Shown here: in pieces, positions 9,901 through 21,200 of the stretch
Position numbering within the stretch: position 1 is the stretch's first letter
Layout: each line of letters starts with the position of its first letter
Assembly (NCBI GenBank): GCA_001584585.1
Contig: LSYV01000028.1
Coordinates: 355,348-404,421 of the forward strand
Origin: Gonium pectorale
Lineage: Eukaryota > Chlorophyta > Chlorophyceae > Chlamydomonadales > Volvocaceae
DNA length: 49,074 nucleotides
Direction: 5' to 3'
The notes under the pieces: generated by a model
The model's database searches: none
The model's input: only the letters and a program-made list of their open reading frames with translations
What the model was told of the DNA's origin: nothing
Translations under genes and position numbers: made by a program

Positions 9901-12235
9901 CGGCGTGTTTGTGGATGCCGGCGAAGAAGGCGGCCGTGGCCATGGACGTCCTGGTTGGGTTTGGCGCAGGCGGGGGCGCGCCGCCCAGCCCGGCACCGCG
10001 CAGCCCGGCGCCGCCTCTGCCCGGCGCCGCCCAGCCCCGAGTCACGCACGCGCGACGGCGGCGCGGGGCTGGGCGGCACGGGCAACGGCGGGGCCGGGAC
10101 TGCCCCCCGCGGCTCCCCGCGGCCCCCACGTGGTCATATCGTGGTGCGGGGACCCGCCGTGGGTGGGGCCGCTTGCTGTGCTCGCGCCCGTCGGTGCGCC
10201 CCTACTCCGCGAGGGCGTACGGCGAACCGGGGCATGGGCCTCGAGCGAGACCAAGGAGGGCACCGGGCGCCCTTGCCGCCGCTTGACACCGCGGACAGCG
10301 GTGCTCGCGGCGACCTGTCTTTGCTTGCGCCCCTCTCCCGTGTCCAAGGTTGCATGCCCCCCCCCCCGCCTCCCGCTCGGTCATTGCTCAGCTTGCCCAC
10401 GGACAGCGTACCGTAACGCCTCCCCCCACGTGAGCGTGCGGCCTCTCTGGTCAAGAGGGCTGCAGCCTCCTGAACGAACACCTCCACCGCCCGTGCCCGT
10501 GCCCGTGCTGCCCACAGGAGGAGACGACCAAGATGATGCGCGACCGCACCGCTCTCAACACCCAGGTGCGGGGGATGGCGGGGGATGGGCGGGGGGGGGG
10601 GCGGTGGGGAGTGGCGGGGGGATGGGCGGGGGGGGGCGTGGGGAGTGGGCGTGCGGTGGCGGCCAGGAACGGGTCCCGGAGGGGNNNNNNNNNNNNNNNN
10701 NNNNATGCGGGGGGATGCGGGGGGGGGCGTGGGATGGGCTGCGGTGCGGCCAGGAACGGGTCCCGGAGGGGAGGGGGGGGAGGGGGGGAGGGCGTGGGCG
10801 GGGATAAGACCGGGAGCACTGTGGGGAAGTGTGAATGTGTGTGTGAGGCCGGGCCGGGACGGTGCGTGGGCGGAGACTAGACCGGGGCCCTGGGGGGGAG
10901 GGGTGATTGTGTGATGGGGGGGGGGGGGCGGGGGCTGTGCGATCCCAACACCCACACGTGGGGTCAGGGGTTTGCCGTACGAGCGAAGCTGTGGCGCAGG
11001 GCCTGGGAACACCAGGGCTGGGCGGACACGGCTGCTCGCCAGGGTGATGGTGGGCGGGGAGGGTGCATGGCGAGGGGGTGAGTCCTTCAATGTATCGGGT
11101 CAGGAACACCGGGTCCCTATCCGGACCCACCTGGCCCCGCCGCCGACGCCACCTGGCGGTCCGGATCCGGATGTCTGGGTAGATCCGGATCGGGGCCGTC
11201 AGGAGGCGCTCCGTCCCGCAGACCGGCGGCTCCCTAGCTCGTCTGGGTGTGCTTCCGTCTCCGCCCTGTCTGGTGCCGCCGGCCCCGACGTCACCTACGC
11301 ACATATAAGCACATATAAGCACACACACGCACACGTGCACACCCTCCCCGGGGTCTGAACCCCGGGACCCCGCTGCCCGCTGCCCGCTGCCCGGCCCACC
11401 CTCTCATCGCATCCCCGTCCTCAAACCGGGCCACTCCCGCCAACACCCGCCAACACCCGGCAACCAACGTTCGCCAAAACCCGCCATACCCAGCCCAACC
11501 TCGCACCCTCCAACACACCCCGCGCCCTCAGCTCAACGCGCTCAAGGACGAGCTGGCCGCCAAGGACGCCGCCCTCAAGGCCTCCCTGGGGGACAAGGAC
11601 GCGGCGCTCAAGCAGCTGACGGCCGACATGCAGAAGCTCACCGCCAAGGCGGCCGAGGCGGCGGCGGCGGCCGCCAAGGCCGGCGGCGGCGCCGACCCGG
11701 CGGCGCTGGCCGCGGCGCAGAGCGAGCTGCAGGTGGGCCTGGCAGGAGGCGGCGTTCGAGAGGGTCGCAAAATGGGGCCCAGAAGAGCTGCAGGGGGCCG
11801 TGTCTCCGCTCACCATCATGACCGTCGCTTATTTTCTCCCCCGCACTCCTCCCCGTCCCGTCTGTTTGCTGTTGCATGCAATGCCCATTGGTCATCGCTC
11901 ACGGACTGAGTCCCCGTACCCGCAACCCCGGGCCCCATCCCCGGCCCCCGCGCCGCCCCCCCCCCCCGGGACGCTGTCCCTAGTCGACAACGCCATGCCC
12001 TCGGACTGTTTGCCCGCACCCCCCCGGTATTCCCCAGGCCGCCAAGAACCAGCTGGCTCTCAAGGACAAGGAGCTGCGCGCCGCGCAGGAGGCGCTGGGC
12101 GGCAAGCTGCAGGAGAGCAAGCAGTTTGTGCAGATGAAGCAGATGATGCAGTCCAAGGCGCAGGAGGTGGCGGCGCTGCGCAAGAAGCTCGACAAGTACG
12201 AGCCGCAGGCGGTGCCGTCGGCGGACGCCGAGTGA
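6972..12235 (+). CDS. LZTFL1: Leucine zipper transcription factor-like protein 1 (BBS17)
   Basis: LZTFL1/BBS17 is a cytosolic coiled-coil protein that binds the BBSome and controls its entry into and cycling within cilia. Eight exons join in frame, all at phase 0: 6972-7109, 7199-7273, 7799-7924, 8569-8673, 9060-9137, 10518-10565, 11532-11732, 12038-12235. The product is 322 residues (human about 299). The N-terminal helical part (residues 1-113) has the family blocks VQAYLRFAKLKRDQHV, YTYKEISQIFGSLESEI and AYHANALLVKILLSQAQ-TNSLENEFLL. Residues 150-315 are heptad coiled coil rich in KDELAAKDAAL-type repeats, with an Ala-rich stretch in exon 7. The C-terminal KQFVQMKQMMQSKAQEVAAL-KKLDKYEP block is the clearest family signature. 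The ATG at 6972 has a good context (GTCGCCATGT). All introns are GT-AG and several carry repeats. Confidence 0.93.
7905..8200 (+). repeat. Diverged repeats of the exon 3 / donor junction inside LZTFL1 intron 3
   Basis: The exon 3 end plus donor (TCCTGCTCAAGCAGGTGCGG at 7911) recurs in diverged form at 8034 (TCCTGCTCGAGCGGGTGCGG) and 8163 (TCCTTCTCAAGCAGGTGCGA). The spacings are 123 and 129 bp. The third copy keeps an intact CAG|GTGCG donor. Confidence 0.8.
9571..9655 (+). repeat. 15-bp G-rich minisatellite in LZTFL1 intron 5
   Basis: Five perfect tandem copies of GTCGCGGGGCCGGGG (9571-9645) are followed by one decaying copy. Each unit has two G-runs of four, so the array has G-quadruplex potential on the sense strand. 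Confidence 0.95.
10566..10960 (+). repeat. G-homopolymer-rich repeat tract with assembly gap in LZTFL1 intron 6
   Basis: The first 400 bp of intron 6 is an irregular array of G-runs. The element GGCCAGGAACGGGTCCCGGA occurs on both sides of the N run (before 10685 and again near 10749). Twenty Ns fill 10685-10704, so the true repeat number is unknown. Confidence 0.85.
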
Positions 12236-12379
12236 GGGGCGGCGGCCGTCCTGCCGGAGCGCCAGGGAGGGCCTCGCCCCGCCTCCCCCCTCCCCAAAGG
12301 CCGAGCCTACTCCCCGCAGGCGGTGGGCTGCTGGGCCTGGCCGCGCCTGGTAGCTGGGGGCGGTCGGGGCATATTGGAG

Positions 12380-12535
12380 GTACGAGCCGCATGTCGTGCC
12401 GTCGGTGGACGTCGAGTGTTGGTGGGCGGCCTGCAAGACCCTCTCCGCCGGGTCGTCCCGGGCAGGTTGCATCCTTCCGGGGCGCCACGACGGTATAGGG
12501 GGCCGCGGAGCCGGTGCCGGCGGCGGACGCCGAGG
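12380..12535 (+). repeat. Two decayed copies of the LZTFL1 C-terminal coding segment in its 3' UTR
   Basis: The last 40 bases of the coding region (TACGAGCCGCAGGCGGTGCC onward, from 12196) recur at 12381 (TACGAGCCGCATGTCGTGCC, then GTCGGTGGACGTCGAGTG). A shorter copy lies near 12507 (GAGCCGGTGCCGGCGGCGGA, then CGCCGAG). The first copy has lost the stop codon. Confidence 0.75.
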
Positions 12536-13672
12536 CGGGGGTTGGGGGAAGCGCGACGCGGCCTACAACCTCCTCCTTCCGAGGTTCTGCTGCCCGGTGA
12601 AGGGCGTCCGATGGATGGATTGGGGGCCCGGATCGGGGGCCCGGATTTGAGAGGGGGGCCGTGCTCGCGGCACCGGTCTCGGTGCGGCAGGCTGTGCCAA
12701 ACGCCGGCGACACGCAGCGCGCAGGGCTGCCGCAGCGGCTGCGGCAGCGGTGCGCCGCCGAGAGGCGGTGCTCAGCAGTTGGGGTCGCCGTGACTCCCGG
12801 TTGGGCCCAGCGTATGTAGACGGCCCGCGACGAGTGCGGTGTGGGGAGGGCTGTGATGGGCGGCGCTGCGAAGAGCGCCGCACAACGTGGGGTCGCCCCG
12901 CGCGCCCGGGCGCGTGCGCTGCGCATTCCGTGTGTGTGTGTGGGGGGGCGTAAGTAATGGCTCCCCTCCCCGCCCCGGGTCTCGAGCCCCGGGTCCCGGG
13001 TTGCTTGAGCCGTCGATGAGCGCCGCAAAGCGTGACCACCCGCCGGGGCAGCCGGGTTGCGCGTGCGCGCCACGCGTGCTGTGTGCGTGCTGTGTGCGCA
13101 CCCGCGCGCGCAGCGTGCGTGCTCTGAAGCCATGATCGACGATGGCGCGCGCAGGCCGTGTGTGGCAGGGAAGGATGGGCGGACCCCCCCCCCCGCCAGT
13201 TGAGCGCTAGCTGCGATGCGCGGTGCGCTGGCCGCCGCGCAGGCCGTATCTTGGTACCGTTTTGGGGAGCACAACCCCCCCCGGCGGGTTGGTACGGGCG
13301 TTGGGACGGCCAGCAGTGAGGCATGCAGAGAGGCGTGCTGCCGTCCATGAAGGCAGCGGCGCCGGCACATCCGCCGCTGGCGCTGGCACCTCCGCTGCTG
13401 CTTGTCTCCCCCGGATCCATTCGGGCCTTGGGGCGGCCAGGCAGGCTGCCAGGGGCCCGCGCGCCCGATGCCGTATTGCAGGCGGGAATGGGGCGGGGCT
13501 GCGGGCCGCTGGCTGTGCGCGCGGATGGGTGTGCTTGCGGCCGTGGGGGCGCCGCGCAGCCCTGCCTGCTGTTAGATGCATCGCGCCGTGGTTGCCGTAC
13601 GCACGCGCGTGGCCAATGAACCCGCCGGCATACATGTCCCTAGTTCATTATTTGCAGCTCTTGGTGCTTGTT

Positions 13673-13677
13673 TGTAA
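13673..13677 (+). terminator. Candidate TGTAA poly(A) signal of LZTFL1
   Basis: This is the first TGTAA I find downstream of the LZTFL1 stop. It implies a 3' UTR of about 1.4 kb, long but not unheard of in these algae. An alternative signal cannot be excluded. Confidence 0.35.
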
Positions 13678-13973
13678 TTTTGCGTTATGCTGACGTGCGC
13701 GTCTTGGTTGGGCGGGTGGCGGGGCTGCGACCCCACGGCGCCAGTCTGCAAGTCGATCCCGGACCCGGCGGCCGGCGCTTGTCTGACAATCCAGAGTTCA
13801 GATAGAGGGTTTGGAGGGCGGGCATCCAGTCAAGTGGGGGCCCGCCGGGGCTTTGGTGCGGAGTTGTACCCGGCTGAACAGACCCAACACTCCCAAGCTT
13901 AGCCCCTGCTGCGCCTAATCATCGTGTGGCTTCCTTGCTGACGTTTGACTGACGGAGCTTTCATGGCACCCAA

Positions 13974-14948
13974 GTGGGGACTCGGGGCTTTGCGACGTGG
14001 TACCCTGATCCTGGTTTCGGAGCGAGCCACTGGCGTAACGAACAGAACTTGCCTTCTGCTTATCAGCTCGGTAGAACGGTCGTACTTGCTGCTGACTTGC
14101 TGTACTCGCCGCCAGCCAGCAGGTGCCGTACAACAGATGCACCAGCTGCTTGTTCTGTACTTAGCAGCTCTCCCTCACTACGATGCCGTGGCCGATGCGA
14201 AGGCAGCGAAACCCGGGGCACTGACGTGGACCTCAACACAGCAGGAGAGGGAGAGCACACAGCGCAGCGAGTGCAGCGGCGGCCAAAACACCAGGTGGCG
14301 CCGGCGGACGGCCACCAACCGAACTGGCCGGCCCAGCGCGACGACCCTCCGCGCGGGTGGGCCCCCGCCGACGCAACGCGACGCCAAGCGCAGCCACTAC
14401 GCGACCACGACCAACAGCAGGCAACAACAACGGAAGGCCGACCACCCAAAAAAGAAGGCCGCCACGAACCGGCGGCGCAACGGGCTACACGAACGAGTCG
14501 CACGGCCCCCCCGCAACCCTTGATGATCCCAGAAAGAAAAAGACGCGCGAGGGCTGACGCCGGAGGCAGAAACCGGGACTCCGGGGCCGAACCCAAACGA
14601 ACGCCCTCCGGAAGCCCCCACGCGTGCGCTCGCAAGCCACCAGCCTCACCACCCCAACCCGGCCCGGGAGCTAATCCCCTAGGGCCAACCCCAACGCGGG
14701 CAGCGGCATCAGGCGGGGACCGAGCGGCCATACATGGGCACATACATGGACACGCCATCGCACCTCAAGCCAGCCCCCAACAGCACCCGCGCCCGCCCGT
14801 TACAACGTCGTCCGCAGGGTGCGCGCTACATACCTCAGGCCGGCCGCCTCGCCGCTGGAAGGCAGGACTCCGCGATTGCGAACGGGTGGGGCACGAGCCG
14901 GCGGGAGGCTCGGCAACAGGGGAGGGAAGTGAGTCAGCTCGCGAATGA
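13974..14948 (+). other. Long open frame, basic and low complexity, unassigned
   Basis: A frame of about 324 codons is open here, but I do not recognise any domain. From roughly 14230 to 14780 the plus strand is strikingly poor in T, and the translation is rich in Arg, Pro, Gln, Ala and Lys. It has no clean ATG start. It may be a decayed mobile-element (gag-like) frame or simply a compositional accident; no catalytic motif supports a transposon assignment. Confidence 0.2.
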
Positions 14949-14984
14949 AGCAAGCTCTCTCACTGCGAAAGCAGAATGCCGAAC

Positions 14985-15765
14985 AGGGAGAGCGCTTAGC
15001 GCTAATAAGCCAGGGGCAGCTGTACGGCTTCCGTACAGTTCAGAGCTCAGCCCTTTCGGGGCTACGCCCCCTCAGGCCTATGCCTATAGTAACATTGCGT
15101 CCTAGGCTCCTAGCTACGGTAGGGCTTGTTACCGTATGTACTTGGCTGCCAGCAGCCTGCTGGGTGGTGGGTGCTTCTCCGCTGGGCGCTGCGCCGCAGG
15201 GCGAGGTAGGAACACACGGCATGGATTGGGTATGGTCGAACCGGGTCCGCTTCAGCCTTCTTAGGCGAGCACGCAAGCGGCTCGTATCTATGGAGGACAA
15301 CGCACCCCCCCGCCGTCGGACACTTGTGGACACCAGCCGCAGTGCTATGCCACCAACCGCGCGCGCGCATCAACGAACTGAGCCAAATAAACTATGTTAC
15401 AGTCCGGCCAGTTCCGGCTCGGTGGATCAGGGCTCGCCCACCATCCCCCGCAGAAGACTCTCTGACCTGGTTGTATGTATCCTCCCCGGTTTGGTGGATG
15501 GAGCGAGCCCGCCTTCTGGGCTGAATGCCCAACTTGGCTGGACAACCGAAAGACACCCTACCTGGCGAGGCCGAAACTCTCGGCAATAATCTTGCCGAAA
15601 GGGATGCTCCAGATGCCCACGTCATTGTCCAGTATTAAGGCCGCACCGCTCGTCTGATGAAAAGAGATAGCCAAAGCTATCAGGCTGCTGGCCTAGAGCC
15701 AGCCCGACCTGCTGTGAACGGGATCTTTCGTACATTCAGCCCCTAGCAGCAGGGTCCGCTGAAAG
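14985..15765. repeat. Cluster of small perfect hairpins, organelle-like
   Basis: Many short perfect inverted repeats are packed here. Examples are CTGTACGG-CTT-CCGTACAG (15020-15038), AGCCC-TTTCG-GGGCT (just before 15065), GATAGC-CAAA-GCTATC (15666-15681) and GCTGGC-CTAGA-GCCAGC (15687-15703). Dense small palindromes of this kind are typical of volvocine organelle intergenic DNA, so a nuclear organelle insertion is one reading; a structured RNA is another. No organelle gene was recognised. Confidence 0.4.
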
Positions 15766-16378
15766 GCCCCCCCCCCGTTCGTTTGCATTGAATGGGGTTT
15801 CGACGGTACATAGCCGTCCGTCCAAAACCGTCGATACGGCCATGGCGGCGTCACGCGCGCTTCCGTCGCCGCTTGTATGTACGCTCCGGCTCAGCCGCAC
15901 GCAGCTCCCTCCTCAGAGGGCGGCGGCGTCGCACAAGGGACACACGGCATGGATTACTGGGCATGGATGAATGGTTAAGGGTTTCAGTTCTGGGTGTATT
16001 CTGGACGGTGGAGAATGGATAACGATGACTCCACCTACACACTCGCCCTTCGATTCGTTGCATGTGTCTCAACTGACCACTGCTCAGACAGGGCGGCACG
16101 AAGTCCCCAGCTAATTATTAAAGCACCCAATGCTATGCTTGCGCAATACGCTAGGCTAGGCCGGTTGTACTCGCAAGCAAGTACGGTAAGATAGAGCAGT
16201 GTCGTACATATGTACCTGGCAATCTCATCACACGAGCACAGGTCCCATCATGCCATACATAACAGCCAGCACCTTGTAGTCGCCTACCTGCGCTCGGATC
16301 TACAGCACTGGATGGCGGCAGGACACACATTGCGGTGGAGGTCAGCCAGTCCGACGCGCTGCCGACCGTGGCCCTGCC

Positions 16379-17007
16379 TTGAAGCGAGCAAAGGCGGAGG
16401 CGGCTACGGAACTCCAGAAGGCCTTCGATTTGCAGCAGGAGGCAGGCGGCGGCCACGGGGCGGTCTCCTACGGGCAACGCAGCCAGCCGCAGGGTGCGTG
16501 CCCGCTGAGCTCGGTGGTTGGCCAGGCGTGGGGTTCGGGGTGCGTGGTGGTTTTTGTGGTGGGTATTGCGGGGATAGTTGTGCGTTCTGGCGTGTTTTGC
16601 GGTGCTGCTCCCCTGCTGGGGCCGCCGGTGCCGTTTGTCACTCTGTTTATGCAGATTGCAGGGGGGGGGTAGGGGTTCGGGTTTTCGACTTTTGCTAGGA
16701 TAGGGGAGGGTGTGTGTTGCGGCATGTGCTCCTCGGGTCCTACTGGTCTCCTGTCATGGCGTTCGCCTCCACTCATCCGTTGTTTCGTCGTCCCGCCTTC
16801 CTGTACTGTGGTCTTTGCTTTGCTGGGTGCATGGCTCCTTGTCTTCGTGTGTGCGCCGTCGGTGTAAATTTTGGCTGCCGCGATGCGCTGCAGGTAGGGT
16901 GGTTTCCTGTATGTTACTGCCCAAAGGAAGGCCGAGCAACTGCTGGATCAGCACTTTCAGCCGAAGAGTTTCTCAGGCCGTGTGGCCGAACGTAATCTAT
17001 GGTGATT
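16379..17007 (+). CDS. Possible 3' part of an unidentified coiled-coil gene
   Basis: A coding-like block near 16379-16497 reads ALKRAKAEAATELQKAFDLQ, followed by a Gly-rich stretch and a GTGCGT donor. About 430 bp later, after a T-rich intron-like stretch, a block beginning near 16930 reads KAEQLLDQHFQPKSFSGRVA and then ERNLW before a TGA at about 17007. Both blocks are charged and helix-prone. I could not fix the splice chain or a start, and I do not recognise the protein. It may be a gene fragment. Confidence 0.25.
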
Positions 17008-17032
17008 GATTGTATGGTTGAATCAGATAGAC

Positions 17033-17037
17033 TTACA
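17033..17037 (-). terminator. Candidate TGTAA poly(A) signal of the EF-hand/VMO-I/lectin gene
   Basis: TTACA on the plus strand is TGTAA on the minus strand. It is the first one downstream of the stop codon at 18251, giving a 3' UTR of about 1.2 kb. Confidence 0.35.
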
Positions 17038-17929
17038 GTGATAAGTTTAGGGAAGCACCAAAATGAGAGGACAGCCCTCCTGTCCTGCTGTTACGCAGAC
17101 ACAAGGCACGGACACACACATGGTACGGCACAGAGAGGCCAGGCGGTTGCAACCGCCCAGCCTGCTTATGGCCGGGCACGCATGACCAGTTTGCTCGCTC
17201 GCTCGCGAACAGCATCACTGCTGCCCATACACCCATATATCTATCGCGCCAATCGACTCGACGGCCACGACATGCATAAATCGGCAACCACGCAGAGAAT
17301 GAACTACTCTCAGCCGCTTTTCAGCACACATGCACGATCCTCGAAATATTACGCGCGGGGCGAGACCGTACGGGAAAACGGGCCTCATCACTAATGAATG
17401 CTCGAGCATACGCTCAGGGCTCGCACGAGTGCGGCCGACCTGACTTTAGGGCCATCTTTAGGGATTGCGCCAAGCAAAAGCTTTGCGCGTGTTGATACGA
17501 CAGCTACGATAGGAAAGTCAGTCAACACTCGAATGAACACGCGCGCCTTCGATCGAGCTGGTGTCGGGCGTACAACGCACGCGCGCTGGGAGAGTACTCC
17601 TCACCTGGGATGCCCGCAAGCCAGCATCCCACGCATCGCACGGAGCGCGATCGGTTCCCCGTGGGACGCTCACAATTGACGAATGAAGCACGACCTACCA
17701 GCAGGTTATATGCACCTGCCTTGTGCCACGACTCTCTGCAACCTAGTAACACGCCCAGCCCAGCCATCAGCCGCAAAATGGCTGGCTGGCACGGCCGACA
17801 AACATCTGCATGCATGAATGCACGCACACATTCAACAATCGGTGCGCACGTACATACCATCGCCATACGTGGCACGCCCGCCTGAAAACAAACCTGCTGC
17901 TCTCCCCACAACGCTGCTGCATGAGCACC

Positions 17930-18245
17930 TATCTATCGTCGCGCGCGCGCCAGGAGACCAGGGAAACTTTTGATGAATAATGCGGTGAATGATAGATAGA
18001 TGCCAGCAGCTAGCTTTGATTGCCTGTCCGCCGCTCAGCATACAATATTCCGCGGCCGCGGCCGACCATACAGCACCTAGCAGCCTGCCTGCGCCTGATG
18101 ATGGCCATCTATCGCCGCGCGCATGCGCCATCAGTCCGCGCGCCAACAGGAGGCAAACAATGGTGCATCTGATGAATAATGGGTAGTCGAGTGATAGATG
18201 CCAGCAGCTTGTCGGCTTGCCTGTCCGCCGCCTGCCGCTTAAGCG
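17930..18245. repeat. Tandem duplication (about 185 bp period) in the 3' UTR of the lectin gene
   Basis: The segment containing CTATCTATCG-CGCGCGC, then GATGAATAATG, GATAGATGCCAGCAGCT and TTGCCTGTCCGCCGC occurs first at about 17930-18035 and again at about 18106-18235. The copies are diverged with small indels. Confidence 0.7.
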
Positions 18246-18250
18246 GCCGC

Positions 18251-21200
18251 TTATGAGACAGGCAGCGTGACCTTCCACGACTGCGACTTCGAGCCGTTGC
18301 AGTTCCACAGCTGGACAACCTGTGAAGGAATGGCGGGCGGCGACGGTGGGCAATCAAGGGCGGCGGTGGGCAATCAAGGGCGGCGAGGGCAGATGCGGGG
18401 GCAGGGTGGTTCCGAGCAGGGGGTTGCTTGGCGCAAGTACGGCGGCCCTGCAGGGAGGGAAGGCAGCTGCTTCCCTTCCACGATAACTATGCTGCTACAT
18501 GCTACATGCTACACGCTGTGTGCGCCTTCACACGCCCATGCGTGCAACCATCAACGATATGCACGACTGGCACAGCCCCGCCTTGCCTCACGCACGAGAA
18601 TACTGCTGCAAAGCCTCGGGCGCCCTATCTGCGTTTTGTATCATTGCAGCTAAGCACGCCACCGACCCACGCCGCCCATCTCCGCCCATTTATTTAAATC
18701 GCCTAAGTGAGTCAGCAGGGCTGTACGCAAGGGCTAAACACACGCGCGCACTCACCGCGCCGTTGTTGGTGGAGCCGTTGCTAACGTCCAGGCAGAGGTT
18801 CGTGGCGTGGAAGGGCGAAAGGCTGACACCGCCCTGGTAGCCGGCGCTGGCCTGTTGATAGATGCAGGCGGCAACGTGGCGATGCGAGGGTGGGTTTGTC
18901 ACTGTTTGTTTACCTGTCTTTCCACGTAAGGCGTGAATGCGGTTGCTGACCAGCAGCTAGCATGATCAGCGGCTTCTAGCTCATTTCGAGTGTGCGGCGG
19001 CCGACGCACTCAAGAGCTATCTAGATAGCTAGCACACCAGGGTCAGTGCGGGCACTCAAGGGCCTAGCGTAGCATGTCGATACGGCAGCACGCACGCACG
19101 CAGGCAATCGACCGGCTGGCCCAGCTTTGCACCCAGCACAAGCAAGCGAAAGGACACACTTGCACCTATCCTCCTGGCTTTGTATGTATAATACAACAGC
19201 AACATCACGCTCGATCAGTGCGGTGCAGTTCAGTGCTTGTAGCTGCTAGCTAGCTATTATCTCATTACCCTCCACAGCTGGTTGCTGGCACTCTATCCAA
19301 ATGGCACGCGTGCGCCATCTAGCTCGAACCTTTCACTACAAATAAATGCAACATCTCACTCGATCACTTGGGCCTATCTACTAGATAGTCGGCTTCGCAC
19401 GCACGCACCCTGAACAGCTGGTTGCTGGCGCCGTTGACGCAGCGGTCGATGATGATCCGCGCGCCGGAGAACGAGCCTGCGTTCTGCACCGTCATGCAGA
19501 AGCCGCCGCTGCTCTTGAGCTGGTAGGCGTTGGTGCCTGCGTTCGGGCACGATTGGGAACGCAGATCGCACGGTGGGATATTGTGGGATATCATTTATGG
19601 AGTTTGTCCACCCGCCCATCCACAGGTAGGCGGGGAGCTGCACTGGGCAGCAGGTAGGGTGGCAATAACGGTCGTGCGGGGTACGGCGGAACGGCGTGCG
19701 TCGATGACGTCACATACAGCAGCAGCAGCCTGCAGCGTGCATCCGTACAGTAGTGCACAGTGCGGTCGTGCAACGAGAAAGCCAGCTGCTGTCGACGACG
19801 AAGCGCTGCTGGCTGGTGCCCATCGGAGAGCACTTTATAATGAAAGGAAGGCAGCGTCGCAGGACAGGTGCAAGACCAAGCCTGAGCGATCGACGGCAAC
19901 CGTCCGTCCGTGCTTCCGGCTGTTTCAATTGCAAATCGATCGTCACGACGTTCGCGTGGCGCATGAACCACATACCTACAAACACAGACATCCTCTCTAT
20001 CTATCAGTTTGATTTCACGCGCTCGCGGACATGCATGCACGCACCTGCCGCCGTAACAGTAAACGTCTGGGCGCCTGTTGCGTGGTTGCAGTGGTGAAAA
20101 TAGCGGGCACCAAGAGGGGGGGTTCAGGGGCGGGCAAAAGTGCTGATAGACGGTGCCCGATCAAAGCCCGATCAATAAGTGCGCCATGCGTGTAATCCCC
20201 CCTCATCATGCACCTGCGCTGCCCTCTATCCTCTTTGCCCCCTCCTGGCATGAATACCTTCACGTGCGCAAACGCAAATGTCGCGTGCGCATGTACGTGA
20301 GGCGTTCAAGGCAGGGCTGCGATGCAGCCGAACTTCATCTAGTCATGTACGTCTTGATTGTCTTGCCTACCTGAATCATTGCAGTCCCAGCTCTAAGTCC
20401 GTACGTCCATCCGCCAGGTACGGGTTGGCGGCGGCGCGGCGGCGCATGCATGCATGCGTGCCAGGGGGGGCGGCGGGCGGCGGGCGGCGGGCGGCGGGCG
20501 GCGGGGCGGATAGGTTTGACGACGGGCAGATAGGCGAGCGTTAGGGAGGGCGAGCTGAGGCTCAATCTCAGCTAATACTGGAGTCGTCAGTAGCCAGCTG
20601 GACATAAAAAAACTCGGCGGGTCCACGCACGACGTGCATGTGTGCATGCGTAACCAGCTGTCAACAGCCACACGCCCATACATGTACTGCACGAACGCAC
20701 CTGGATGTATGTTCCAGGGTTCTGCCGGTTGCCGCTCACATCAAGGCACCTGTCGTTCCTGCGATCGGAGAGCAGAACAAGCGAGCCAGAGCACCCGAAA
20801 CGTGGCGTTGGGCGTTGTTCACCAGCTCCCCAATTAGCAGACCATTTACAATGTCCCGATCGATCCAAGCTGCCCTTGCTACCACCCCGCCACACCCTGC
20901 ATGCCAAGCCGCACATGCCGCCTCCGCCCGTCATCATTATTCCCATTGCTGTCGCAGTTACGTCCGGAAAGGAGAGAGAGCAGTCAGTTCCACAAACAAA
21001 AGGGCAATCTATCGCGAATGACTTGGGCTAGTAGCGTAGGGATGCGCGGAGCCAGCGGCCGGCCCACTCAGTAGTACGCCGGCTATATATCACGCACTGC
21101 ACTGCACGCCCGCGCACTGTACTCACTCGCCGGCCAGAGCCTGCACGCTGCCGGTGTTGGCGCGCGTAGGCAGGCTCAGGCTGAAGAACTGGGCAGGAGT

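Noticed and set aside
9202..10416. 404-codon open frame on the plus strand
   Set aside because: It lies wholly within LZTFL1 intron 5 (9138-10517), covers the 15-bp minisatellite, and its translation is low-complexity Arg/Gly/Pro text typical of GC-rich non-coding DNA.
12060..13370. 436-codon open frame on the minus strand
   Set aside because: It is antisense to LZTFL1 exon 8 and its 3' UTR, with no domain and strong Arg/Pro/Ala bias.
19759..19840. A ricin-like fragment on the minus strand (CSPMGTSQQRFV)
   Set aside because: It resembles a Q-x-F subdomain, but the phases of exons 42 and 43 join perfectly without it and it has no usable GT donor in phase. It may be a decayed exon.
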